Shown: positions 17,545 to 26,423 of the stretch, in pieces
How positions within the stretch are numbered: position 1 is the first letter of the stretch
Layout of the letters: every line of letters begins with the position of its first letter
DNA from: Thiobacillus sp.
Lineage (GTDB): Bacteria; Pseudomonadota; Gammaproteobacteria; Burkholderiales; Thiobacillaceae
DNA: 36,500 nucleotides
Assembly: GCA_019911765.1 (NCBI GenBank)
Contig: JAIOJU010000223.1
Location: forward strand, 1 to 36,500
Reading direction: 5' to 3'
Notes under the pieces: model-generated
What the model saw: the letters and a program-made list of their open reading frames with translations, nothing else
Told to the model about the DNA's origin: nothing
The model's database searches: none
Translations under genes and position numbers: made by a program

Positions 17545-18162
17545 CTAGGGCCGCCTGGGGCCAGCCGCAGAGTCGGTTTCTTCTGTTCTCATCCAGGCAA
17601 AAAGCGATGAGCGCATGGCTTCCTCCACGGACATGTCGACAGGCTGTGTCCAGTCGCGCGGCACAAACACCGTGTAGCCGCCGATCATGTAGCCCAGCGG
17701 CAAATAGACCGCCACCCGATCACCCCGCAGGAAGCCGGCGGGCAGATCGTCGACACGTTGACGCGTCACCAGCCCCACGACTTCAAGCGGATAGCCCGGC
17801 AACTTGAGCGCGACAACGGTCTGGGCAGCCTGGTTGCTGCGCGGTGAAAAATAATCGGCGAAGTCCTTGAGCGAGGAGTAAATGCTCTTGACCACGGGCA
17901 GATTGGTAAAAGGCAGTTCCACCCATGACAGCAGCTTGCCGGCGGCGCGTTGCGATACCAGAAACCCGAGCAGGAAAATGCCGACTATCCCCAGCAGCAA
18001 ACCCATGCCCGGCACATAAAACTCGCCGATGAATGGGCGGATCAGCTGCATCGTCAGTGTTTCACTCCAGCTCAGGAAGATATAGAACAAGTAGACCGTC
18101 AGCCCCAGCGGCAGGGCGGTGATCAGGCCGCGAAAAAAATATTGATAGACAAGTTTGCTCAA
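17545..18162 (-). CDS. DUF502 family membrane protein
   Basis: YFFRGLITALPLGLTVYLFYIFLSW...PGMGLLLGIVGIFLLGFLVSQRAAGKLLSWVELPFTNLPVVKSIYSSLKDFADYF. Confidence 0.87.
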   Translation of the reverse strand: MSKLVYQYFFRGLITALPLGLTVYLFYIFLSWSETLTMQLIRPFIGEFYVPGMGLLLGIVGIFLLGFLVSQRAAGKLLSWVELPFTNLPVVKSIYSSLKDFADYFSPRSNQAAQTVVALKLPGYPLEVVGLVTRQRVDDLPAGFLRGDRVAVYLPLGYMIGGYTVFVPRDWTQPVDMSVEEAMRSSLFAWMRTEETDSAAGPRRP

Positions 18163-18284
18163 TTTTTTGGATCCCGTGGCTGCACTATAGAAAATTCATC
18201 CTGCTTCGTACTAGGATAGTAACGGCGCATATCCTGAACCGATGTGCCTTATTCTTCGATTCTTCTTACTTTGGAGATTTCCCC

Positions 18285-18866
18285 ATGAAAGTGTCTGCTT
18301 TGATTGCCCTTGCGATTACCTCTCTGCTGGCGGGATGTGCCAGTGGTCCCAGTGCCGAGGAACAGGCCGCCATGGCAGCCGATGCGCGCAAGGCCAGCGG
18401 GGCCTTGATCCAGAAACTCGGCGGCGAACTGAAAGCGGCGCTAAATGAAAAAGGTCCGGAAGCCGCCATCAGCGTATGCAAGGAGCGTGCACCGCAGGTC
18501 GCTGCTGACGTGTCGAAGCAGTCCGGTTTTGACGTCAAGCGTGTCAGCCCCAGGAACCGCAACCCGGCGGGCGTGCCCGATGCATGGGAAGCCGGGGCCC
18601 AGGCCGGCCTGGAGAAGCGCATGGCAGCCGGCGAAAAGCCGGAGACACTCGATACCTGGCAGATCGTCAGCACGCCGACAGGCAAGCAGTTCCGTTACGC
18701 CAAGGCCTTGCCGGTGGCACAGGTATGTCTGACCTGCCATGGCGACCCTGCAGCCATCCCGGACGGCGTCAAAGCACGCCTTGCCGCAGAATACCCGCTG
18801 GACAAGGCTACAGGCTACAGCCTGGGCATGGTGCGTGGCATCGTTTCGGTAAAACGCGCGCTATAA
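18285..18866 (+). CDS. DUF3365-type (Tll0287-like) heme c lipoprotein
   Basis: LLAGCAS lipobox; VSPRNRNPAGVPDAWE; AQVCLTCHG heme motif; EYPLDKATGYSLGMVRGIVSV. Confidence 0.88.
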   Translation: MKVSALIALAITSLLAGCASGPSAEEQAAMAADARKASGALIQKLGGELKAALNEKGPEAAISVCKERAPQVAADVSKQSGFDVKRVSPRNRNPAGVPDAWEAGAQAGLEKRMAAGEKPETLDTWQIVSTPTGKQFRYAKALPVAQVCLTCHGDPAAIPDGVKARLAAEYPLDKATGYSLGMVRGIVSVKRAL

Positions 18867-18948
18867 ACTCCACCTGACAAATATTTCTTCGCGCGGGCTA
18901 CAGTCCTGCGCGAAGCTGCCGTTTTCTATTCTGATATCCCGGTCTGTC

Positions 18949-20325
18949 ATGGAGGAACGCAGTGTGCTGAATCGTCTCGTAGGAATGTTGTCAGGCAAGC
19001 CGGATAAAGTGGCGCCGCAGGTGAACAAGGCCGTTCTGGCCGAAGCCGACAAGGCGCCCGCCACGGCGGAGCCACAAGCCGAGGCCGGCAAAGCGCCGTC
19101 GGTGATGCGCAGGGAAGCCATGCTGGGGCGTGAGCAGCGTGTCGCGGGCTATACCTTCATGCTGCGGCGCACGCCAGAATCCGCAGACGATGCGGCGCTG
19201 CCCGACGTGCAGCGCCTTTATGATGAAACCCTGCTGGATAATTTGCAGCGCATGGATATCACGCGCCTGCTGGGCCAGCGTCTTGCCTTTGTGCCGATTT
19301 CCACAGCCACCCTGCTTGAATCCAGAATTGACGACTGGCCCGCTGCCGGGACGGTCTGGGTGCTGAAGCTCGATGCCCATACGCATATTGGCGAAGCGCT
19401 GCTTGCACGACTCGAAGCGCTCAAGACACAGGGCTTTCAATTTGCCGTGGAGGCCGACGATGTCGTGCATCCTGATCGCCACAACCTGCTGCAACTGGCC
19501 AGCCATGTCCTGATGGATGTCAGCGGCGAGGACATTCCGGCCATTACCGCGCAAATGGCAGTGGTATCGAAGGTTGCGCCAGGCAAGCATTTTGTGGCGA
19601 TGGGGGTGCAGACGCTGGAAGCCTTCCACATGTGCCACAAGTTGCAGTTTGCCTTGTTCATGGGGCCATTCATTACCCGCCGTGAAAAGCTGGACACCCC
19701 CACGGTTGGTCCATCGCGGGCCAAGGTTCTGGATCTGATGAATCGTGTGCGGACCGGTGCGGAACAGCCGGAACTGGCCGAGCAGTTCCGCCACGACCCG
19801 GCGCTGTCGATGCGGTTGCTGCGTTATGTCAATTCGCCGGGCATGGGTTTGATGAACAAGGTCGGCGGCATCGAACAGGCCCTGATGGTGATGGGGCAGG
19901 ACAAGCTTTACCGCTGGCTGACGCTGGTATTGTTCACCGGCGGCCAGGCCCAGAGTCTTGATCAGGCGGTGCTGGAAAATGCCCTGGCGCGGGGCCGGAT
20001 GGCGGAGCGGCTCGCCGGCCGGGCGCTGTCGGCCAAGGCACGCGATGAAATATTTGTTGCAGGCCTGTTCTCGCTGCTGGATGTGGTGATGAACATGCCC
20101 ATGGAGCAGCTTCTCAAGCAGGTGAGCCTGCCTGAGGATATTTCCGAGGCGATACTCCACCAGCGCGGTCCCTATGCGCCCTATCTGGCGGTGGCCGTCG
20201 CTTGCGAAAATGACGAACAGGCCAGTATGGCTGCCCTGGCCAAACAGATCGGCCGCGAAATTGTCGAGATCAACGTTGCGCACATGGATGCACTGCTATG
20301 GGCACAGCAACTGTCTGACGTATGA
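18949..20325 (+). CDS. Degenerate EAL-like plus HDOD domain signalling protein
   Basis: REQRVAGYTFMLRR...LQRMDITRLLGQRLAFVPIS, then HDOD segment LAEQFRHDPALSMRLLRYVNSPGMGLMNKVGGIEQALMVMGQDKLYRWLTLVLF. Confidence 0.85.
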   Translation: MEERSVLNRLVGMLSGKPDKVAPQVNKAVLAEADKAPATAEPQAEAGKAPSVMRREAMLGREQRVAGYTFMLRRTPESADDAALPDVQRLYDETLLDNLQRMDITRLLGQRLAFVPISTATLLESRIDDWPAAGTVWVLKLDAHTHIGEALLARLEALKTQGFQFAVEADDVVHPDRHNLLQLASHVLMDVSGEDIPAITAQMAVVSKVAPGKHFVAMGVQTLEAFHMCHKLQFALFMGPFITRREKLDTPTVGPSRAKVLDLMNRVRTGAEQPELAEQFRHDPALSMRLLRYVNSPGMGLMNKVGGIEQALMVMGQDKLYRWLTLVLFTGGQAQSLDQAVLENALARGRMAERLAGRALSAKARDEIFVAGLFSLLDVVMNMPMEQLLKQVSLPEDISEAILHQRGPYAPYLAVAVACENDEQASMAALAKQIGREIVEINVAHMDALLWAQQLSDV

Positions 20326-20600
20326 CCTGCCGGTCCGGCGCTCACGCAGCATGGTTCGTTTACATGCTGCGCTGCGCCGACGGCACGCTCTACACCGGCA
20401 TCACCACCGATATCGGCCGCCGTCTTGCCGAACACAATGGCGAGGGGGAGGCGGGCGCGCGTTACACGCGCAGTCGCCGCCCGGTGATACTAGCCTATAG
20501 CGAACCCGCCGCCAGCCGTGCCGAAGCATCGCGGCGCGAGGCGGCCATCAAGCAACTCGACCGGACGCGCAAACTGGCGCTGTGCGGCACAAAGGCCTGA
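20322..20600 (+). CDS. GIY-YIG nuclease family protein
   Basis: AAWFVYMLRCADGTLYTGITTDIGRRLAEHNGEGEAGARYTRSRRPVILAYSE; ATGA overlap with upstream gene. Confidence 0.9.
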   Translation: MTCRSGAHAAWFVYMLRCADGTLYTGITTDIGRRLAEHNGEGEAGARYTRSRRPVILAYSEPAASRAEASRREAAIKQLDRTRKLALCGTKA

Positions 20601-20613
20601 AGACCTTTTCCAC

Positions 20614-20700
20614 TTATTGAGACGGCCAGGTAATGTTTGAACCTGTAAAATGTTTTTTGCGTCGCCTTGAGTGGACCAGTCCGTTGAGCCGCCTCAATAG
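20614..20700. repeat. TIR-bounded 87-bp element, related ends to the 89-bp element
   Basis: Left TTATTGAGACGGC, right GCCGCCTCAATAG (11/13 complementary); lies 17 bp before the element at 20718. Confidence 0.5.
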
Positions 20701-20717
20701 GACGCTGTTTTTAATGG

Positions 20718-20806
20718 TTATTGATTCGGCCTCCCGCACGGTTTTATTACAGCCGGGCAAGTCGGCTTTCAATATCACTTCAAACTTCATCAGGCCGAAT
20801 CAATAA
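20718..20806. mobile_element. 89-bp MITE/REP-like element, copy A, 15-bp perfect TIRs
   Basis: TTATTGATTCGGCCT ... AGGCCGAATCAATAA; near-identical copy at 32609-32697. Confidence 0.75.
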
Positions 20807-21735
20807 TCGCCATTCGCGCCATTCAGGCGCATCAGCAATTGCGGCATGACGCCTTCTGCAGCACGCCGCCCCGCATCGATCGCACTACTTGCGCGGTGAA
20901 ATTCCATCAAGCCCAGATCAGCGAGCAGGGGCGTCATCAGGATGTCCGCCGGTTCGCCAGCCAGTCGGCTGCGCGTGATCAGCACCTGCATGATGTTGAT
21001 GCTGCTCGCCAGCACATCGAGCATGGGCGGAGGTTTGGGTCCGTTTTTGTGGTTGATGCCGAGTTGCGACATGCGCGCCTGGATGGCCGCCATCACGCTG
21101 TCGGCCAGGGTTACGGTTTCCGGCACGGCCTGTTTGCGCGAGGCCTTGCCGGGTCTGGGTTTGAGATGGCGCCCCAGGAGGTCGCTGTTGAGATCCACTG
21201 CAATCACCAGATCGGCCCCCATCGCCCGGCACAGCGACACCGGCACAGGATTGACCAGGCCGCCGTCGACCAGCCAGCTGCCGTCACGCAGGGCCGGGGT
21301 GAACAGGCCCGGCAGTGCAATCGAGGCGCGTACCGCGTCGGTCACCTGGCCTTCACGCAGCCACACTTCACGGCCATGCCGCAGGTCGGTGGCGACGGCG
21401 CCGAAGGGACGGGCCAGTTCGTGGATGTCGCGGTCGACGAAATGGCTGCGAAAAAACTCGATCAGCCTGTCGCCCTTGATCAGTCCGCCGTTGAGCGAGA
21501 AATCGAGAAAGCTCACCACGGTCTGCAGGCGCAGGCCGCGCACCCAGGTTTCCAGGCGGTCGAGTTCGCCGCCGACGTAGGCCGCGCCTACCAATGCGCC
21601 GATCGAGGTGCCGCAGACCAGGTCGGGTTCGATGCCTGCATCCTGCAAGGCGCGGATCACACCGATATGCGCCCAGCCGCGTGCCGAGCCGCCGCCGAGC
21701 GCGAGTCCGATCCGGGGCCGGTTTGATGTATTCAT
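20800..21735 (-). CDS. Patatin-like phospholipase (RssA family)
   Basis: RIGLALGGGSARGWAHIGVIRALQDAGIEPDLVCGTSIGALVGAAY (GxSxG), LVDGGLVNPVPVSLCRAMGADLVIAVDLN. Confidence 0.92.
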   Translation of the reverse strand: MNTSNRPRIGLALGGGSARGWAHIGVIRALQDAGIEPDLVCGTSIGALVGAAYVGGELDRLETWVRGLRLQTVVSFLDFSLNGGLIKGDRLIEFFRSHFVDRDIHELARPFGAVATDLRHGREVWLREGQVTDAVRASIALPGLFTPALRDGSWLVDGGLVNPVPVSLCRAMGADLVIAVDLNSDLLGRHLKPRPGKASRKQAVPETVTLADSVMAAIQARMSQLGINHKNGPKPPPMLDVLASSINIMQVLITRSRLAGEPADILMTPLLADLGLMEFHRASSAIDAGRRAAEGVMPQLLMRLNGANGDY

Positions 21736-21750
21736 GCGATCCGCCTACGT

Positions 21751-23508
21751 TTAATCCGCCTCGCGTTCCGGGCTGCAGCAGCGTACCGGATTGTCGGGGG
21801 AAGCGGGATCCAGAATGGTGCCTGTCACCGGGTTGGGACGAAACACGGTGCAGCCCTTGAGACCCAGCGCGTGCGCCTGCAGGTACAGGCTCTCGAAGTG
21901 CTGGAACGGGAAATCGGCCGCGACATTGATGGTTTTGGAAATGGCATTGTCGACGTAAGGCTGCAGTGCGGCCTGCATCTGGAGATGGGCGAGCGGATCG
22001 ACATGGTGCGCTTCGACCAGCGCGGGCGGCTTCCCATTCAATCCATGCTGCTGCCACAGTTGCAGGGCATGATCGATCACGCGATGGGTATGGTAGCGGC
22101 CATCCGTTCCCAGTACGCGCCTTTCCGCATCGGCCGCAAAAATCGGTTCGATGCCGCTGGAAACATTATTGGCCAGGAGGCTGATGGTGCCGGCCGGTGC
22201 AATGGCCAGCAGATGGCTGTTGCGGATGCCATGCCGGGCGATGGCGTCGCGCAGTTCGCCCGGGAGGCGGCGGGCGAAGCCGCTTGCCAGAAAGGCATCG
22301 CGCACGAATCCCGGGAACGCGCCTTTTTCCCGGGCAAGTTCAACTGACGCCAGATAGGCTGCATTACGGATCGTGCTTACCGCATCGGCTGCAAGTGCAC
22401 GTGCGGCCTCGCTGTCGTAACGCAAGCCGAGCAGTACCAGTGCGTCCGCCAGCCCGGTGATGCCGAGCCCGATGCGGCGCGACTGCCGGGCCTGCGCAGC
22501 CTGGGCCGGCAACGGGTAGCGGGAAACGTCGATCACGTTGTCGAGAAAGCGCACCGCCCAGGCTGCCGAGTCTGCCAGTGCCTTCAGGTCGAGGCCCGCA
22601 TCGGCGTTGAACGGCGATGTGACGAAAGCAGTCAGATTGAGCGAGCCGAGGTCGCAGGCGCCGTAGGGCGGCAAGGGGATTTCACCGCACGGATTGGTGG
22701 TGGTCAGGTGTTCGCGGTCATGCAGCGTGTTGTCGCGGTTGATGGCATCGACGAACAGCACGCCGGGCTCGGCGGTATCGTAGGCTGCGTGCAGAATGCG
22801 CTGCCACAGGTCACGCGCCTTCAGCGCACGCAGGGTAGCGGGTTCCGCTGCATTGCGGGTAGGTGCGGGAAAAACCAGCGCCCAGTCGCGATCCTGCGCC
22901 ACTGCGGCCATGAAGTCGTCGCTGACCTGCACCGACAGGTTGAAATGCCGCAGCGCCGCCGGGTCGCGCTTGGCATCGACGAAAGCCTCGATATCGGGAT
23001 GGTCGCAGCGCAGCGTCGCCATCATCGCGCCGCGGCGCGCGCCGGTCGACAGCATCGTGGCGCACATGGCATCCCAGATGTGCATGAAGGACACCGGCCC
23101 GGAGGCGATGCTACCGGTGGCCTCGGCCACCATGCCGGCCGGGCGCAGGGTGGAAAAGTCGTAGCCCACGCCGCCGCCGTGCTGCATGGTGAGCGCGCCT
23201 TCCTTCAGCGCATCGAAAATGTGTTCGAGATCGTCGGCGATCTCGCCCATGACGAAACAGTTGAACAGCGTGACCCGGTGTCCGCTGCCGGCACCGGCGA
23301 GAATGCGGCCGCCGGGCAGAAAGCGGAACCCCCCCAGCAGGCTGCAAAACCGTTCGGCCCACAAGGTGGTGTCCTGATCTTCCGCAGCGGCAATCGCGTG
23401 CGCCACCCGCCGCCAGCTCGCCTGGATGTCCGGTTCGCCCGCGGCGCGATAGCGGGTCTCCCAGATATGGCGGGAGATGTCCATGCTGAATGGATCGGGA
23501 TGGGTCAT
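21751..23508 (-). CDS. nrdJ: Adenosylcobalamin-dependent (class II) ribonucleoside-diphosphate reductase
   Basis: RFLPGGRILAGAG, LFNCFVM, MQHGGGVGYDFSTLRP, TNPCGEIPLPPYGACDLGSLNLTAFV, ISKTINVAADFPFQHFESLYLQAHALGLKGCTVFRPN, C-terminal CC. Confidence 0.92.
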   Translation of the reverse strand: MTHPDPFSMDISRHIWETRYRAAGEPDIQASWRRVAHAIAAAEDQDTTLWAERFCSLLGGFRFLPGGRILAGAGSGHRVTLFNCFVMGEIADDLEHIFDALKEGALTMQHGGGVGYDFSTLRPAGMVAEATGSIASGPVSFMHIWDAMCATMLSTGARRGAMMATLRCDHPDIEAFVDAKRDPAALRHFNLSVQVSDDFMAAVAQDRDWALVFPAPTRNAAEPATLRALKARDLWQRILHAAYDTAEPGVLFVDAINRDNTLHDREHLTTTNPCGEIPLPPYGACDLGSLNLTAFVTSPFNADAGLDLKALADSAAWAVRFLDNVIDVSRYPLPAQAAQARQSRRIGLGITGLADALVLLGLRYDSEAARALAADAVSTIRNAAYLASVELAREKGAFPGFVRDAFLASGFARRLPGELRDAIARHGIRNSHLLAIAPAGTISLLANNVSSGIEPIFAADAERRVLGTDGRYHTHRVIDHALQLWQQHGLNGKPPALVEAHHVDPLAHLQMQAALQPYVDNAISKTINVAADFPFQHFESLYLQAHALGLKGCTVFRPNPVTGTILDPASPDNPVRCCSPEREAD

Positions 23509-23573
23509 GGTGTGCCGGCCCGGCTGGCGTTTTGAGGCATCATCTGTTTATAGCCGCTTACCCGTCCACCCTC

Positions 23574-24554
23574 ATGAATTTATTGCATCCTTATTCCGCA
23601 CTGACTCCGGACTGCGCACTCGATGCGCTCGACAGTTGCGGCTTGCGTGCGGACGGTCGCCTGCTGGCACTGAACAGCTACGAGAATCGCGTCTACCAGA
23701 TGGGCGTGGAGGACGTGGCACCCGTCGTGGTCAAATTCTACCGCCCCGGGCGCTGGAGCGACGAGGCCATTCTGGAGGAGCATGCGTACACCACCGATCT
23801 GGCCGCGCGCGAGATTCCGGTGGTCGCGCCGCTGGTGCTGCAGGGCGCCACGCTCCATTTACATGAAGGCTTTCGCTTTGCGGTGTATCCCAAACAGGGC
23901 GGGCGCATGCCCGAGTTCGACCGCGCCGACACCCTGCAATGGATGGGGCGTTTTCTTGGGCGCATTCATGCGGTTGGTGCGCAGACGGATTTTGTCCACC
24001 GGCCGGTGCTCAATCTGGAAACCTTCGGCCTGGCCTCGCGCGATTTCCTGCGCACCGGCAAGTGGTTGCCGCCCGATCTGGTCGCGGCATGGGACAGCGT
24101 GGTCGAACATGCCTTGACCAGTGTGGCATATTGTTATGAACGCGCCGGTACGGTGCATGCCATTCGTTTGCACGGCGATTGCCATGCAGGCAATGTATTG
24201 TGGACTGCTGACGGCCCGCATTTTGTCGATTTCGATGACAGCCGCATGGGGCCGGCCGTGCAGGATCTGTGGATGCTGCTGTCCGGCGAGCGCGATGAAC
24301 AGCAGGCGCAACTCACCGAGATCCTGCTGGGCTACGAAGACTTCGCCGGGTTCGATCCGCGTGAACTTCATCTGGTCGAAGCGCTGCGAACCCTGCGCCT
24401 GATTCACTATGCGGCCTGGCTGGCACGGCGCTGGGACGATCCGGCTTTTCCGGCGGCATTTCCGTGGTTCAATACCCAGCAGTACTGGCAGGCTCGAATA
24501 CTCGAACTGCGCGAGCAGATTGCGCTGATGGACGAGCCGCCGCTGGTGGCATGA
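23574..24554 (+). CDS. srkA: Stress response serine/threonine kinase, SrkA/YihE family
   Basis: LNSYENRVYQMGVED, VVKFYRPGRWSDEAILEEHAYTTDLAAREIPVVAPL, LHGDCHAGNVLW, FVDFDDSRMGPAVQDLWMLLSGE. Confidence 0.92.
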   Translation: MNLLHPYSALTPDCALDALDSCGLRADGRLLALNSYENRVYQMGVEDVAPVVVKFYRPGRWSDEAILEEHAYTTDLAAREIPVVAPLVLQGATLHLHEGFRFAVYPKQGGRMPEFDRADTLQWMGRFLGRIHAVGAQTDFVHRPVLNLETFGLASRDFLRTGKWLPPDLVAAWDSVVEHALTSVAYCYERAGTVHAIRLHGDCHAGNVLWTADGPHFVDFDDSRMGPAVQDLWMLLSGERDEQQAQLTEILLGYEDFAGFDPRELHLVEALRTLRLIHYAAWLARRWDDPAFPAAFPWFNTQQYWQARILELREQIALMDEPPLVA

Positions 24555-24561
24555 AATGTGA

Positions 24562-24644
24562 TTTTTATCCGCGAAGGACGCGAAGGGTCGCGAAGACAAA
24601 CCCTGCAGAGTCCCTTCGTGTTTCTTCGCGCCCTTCGCGGATAA
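24562..24644. repeat. Long inverted-repeat intergenic element, CGCGAAGG family, copy 2
   Basis: TTTTTATCCGCGAAGGACGCGAAGGGTCGCGAAGACAAA ... TTTCTTCGCGCCCTTCGCGGATAA. Confidence 0.8.
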
Positions 24645-24656
24645 CAGGGGTTAAAT

Positions 24657-26423
24657 ATGTGCGGCATAGCAGGTGAATTCAGGTTTGACGGCACGGCGCC
24701 CGATGCGGCGGCGATGGCGCGGATGCTGGCAAAGCTGGAACGGCGGGGACCCGATGCCGAAGGCCAGCATGCCGACGGGCCGGTGCGATTGGGGCATCGG
24801 CGGTTGTCCATCATTGATCTGTCGTCACGCTCGCATCAGCCGATGGTCGACGCCGCCACCGGCACGACGCTGGTGTTCAACGGCACCATCTACAACTACC
24901 CCGAATTACGCGCCGAGCTCATCGAGTGTGGCCAGGCTTTCCATTCCGACGGCGACACCGAAGTCATCCTGCGCGCCTGGCTGGAATGGGGCGATGCCTG
25001 TGTCGAGCGCCTGCACGGCATGTTCGCGTTTGCCATCTGGAATCGCGAAACGCTTTTTCTGGCGCGTGATCGCCTCGGCATCAAGCCCTTGTATTACAGC
25101 GATAACCAGGGCCGCTTCCGCTTCGCCTCCACCCCGCAGGCCCTGCTGGCCGCAGGCGGCGTGGACACGGGACTCGATGCGGTCGCGCTGCACCATCTGT
25201 TTACGCTGCATGCAGTGGTGCCCGCGCCACGCACGGTTTTCAACGGCATCCGCAAGCTGGCGCCGGGCACCACGCTGACGGTGAATGCGCGTGGCGAGTT
25301 CAGGCACACCAAATACTGGTCGTTGAAAGCGCAGCGTCCGGCCCAGCCGAAAAGCGAAGCCGAATGGACCGAGGCGATACACGAGAGCCTGCGGCAGGCG
25401 GTGAAAAAGCGCATCGAGATTGCCGACGTCAAGGTGGGCGTGTTGCTGTCCGGCGGCCTCGATTCGAGTTTGCTGGTGGCCTTGCTGGCCGAACAGGGCG
25501 TGCCCGACCTGATGACGTTCTCGGTCGGCTTCGAGGACCAGCCGGAAGAGCGTGGCAACGAGTTCGAGTACTCCGATCCGGTTGCCGCCATGTACGGCAC
25601 CCGGCATCACAAGTTCCTCATTCCCAATCCGGAAGTGCTGCGGCGCATGCCCGAAGCGGTCGACGCCATGAGCGAGCCGATGTTCGCGCAGGACGCGGTG
25701 GCGTTTTACCTGCTGTCCGAGCAGGTCAGCAAAACCGTCAAGGTGGTGCAAAGCGGGCAGGGCGCGGACGAGGTGTTCGGCGGCTATTTCTGGTATCCGC
25801 GCATGGCGGCCGCGACATCGGGGTCGCCGCTGGAGCGCTTCCGCGCGCATTATTTCGACCGCGACCACGACGAGTTTCTGGAGATGGTGAACCCTGCATA
25901 CCATGGTCCGGATTACACGACGCAGACCATCGCCAGCCACCTGTCCGAGCCGTTTGCCGATGACTTTATCGACCAGGTGCTGCGCATGGATACGACCATG
26001 CTGATCACCGACGATCCGGTCAAGCGCGTCGACAACATGACCATGGCATGGGGGCTGGAAGCACGTGTCCCCTTCCTTGATCATCAATTGGTGGAACTTG
26101 CAGCGTCCATGCCACCCCAACTGAAACTGGCATCCGAGGGAAAACATGTTTTGAAAACCATTGCACGCGGCCTGATCCCCGACGCGGTGATCGACCGCAA
26201 AAAAGGCTACTTTCCCATGCCCGCACTCAAATACGTGCGCGGCGAGTTTCTGACCTTCATGCAGGACATCCTGAATTCGCAGGCCTGCCGCGAACGTGGC
26301 CTGTATCACCGCGCCTACGTGAACAAATTGCTGGATGCGCCGGAGCAACATCACACCCGCATCCAGGGCAGCAAGCTGTGGCATCTGGCGCTGCTCGAAT
26401 ACTGGTTGCAACGACATGCGTAA
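24657..26423 (+). CDS. Asparagine synthase-family amidotransferase, resembling N-acetylglutaminylglutamine amidotransferase (AsnO)
   Basis: MCGIAGEFRFDG Ntn Cys2, VGVLLSGGLDSSLLVALL PP-loop, VVQSGQGADEVFGGYFWYPRM, TTMLITDDPVKRVDNMTMAWGLEARVPFLDHQLVELAA, DRKKGYFPMPALKYVRG, RIQGSKLWHLALLEYWLQ. Confidence 0.85.
   Translation: MCGIAGEFRFDGTAPDAAAMARMLAKLERRGPDAEGQHADGPVRLGHRRLSIIDLSSRSHQPMVDAATGTTLVFNGTIYNYPELRAELIECGQAFHSDGDTEVILRAWLEWGDACVERLHGMFAFAIWNRETLFLARDRLGIKPLYYSDNQGRFRFASTPQALLAAGGVDTGLDAVALHHLFTLHAVVPAPRTVFNGIRKLAPGTTLTVNARGEFRHTKYWSLKAQRPAQPKSEAEWTEAIHESLRQAVKKRIEIADVKVGVLLSGGLDSSLLVALLAEQGVPDLMTFSVGFEDQPEERGNEFEYSDPVAAMYGTRHHKFLIPNPEVLRRMPEAVDAMSEPMFAQDAVAFYLLSEQVSKTVKVVQSGQGADEVFGGYFWYPRMAAATSGSPLERFRAHYFDRDHDEFLEMVNPAYHGPDYTTQTIASHLSEPFADDFIDQVLRMDTTMLITDDPVKRVDNMTMAWGLEARVPFLDHQLVELAASMPPQLKLASEGKHVLKTIARGLIPDAVIDRKKGYFPMPALKYVRGEFLTFMQDILNSQACRERGLYHRAYVNKLLDAPEQHHTRIQGSKLWHLALLEYWLQRHA

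Noticed and set aside
18991-20283. 430-aa minus-strand ORF
   Set aside because: Antisense to the EAL/HDOD gene; low-complexity H/Q/R composition.
24906-26417. 503-aa minus-strand ORF
   Set aside because: Antisense to the asnO-like gene whose catalytic motifs are intact.
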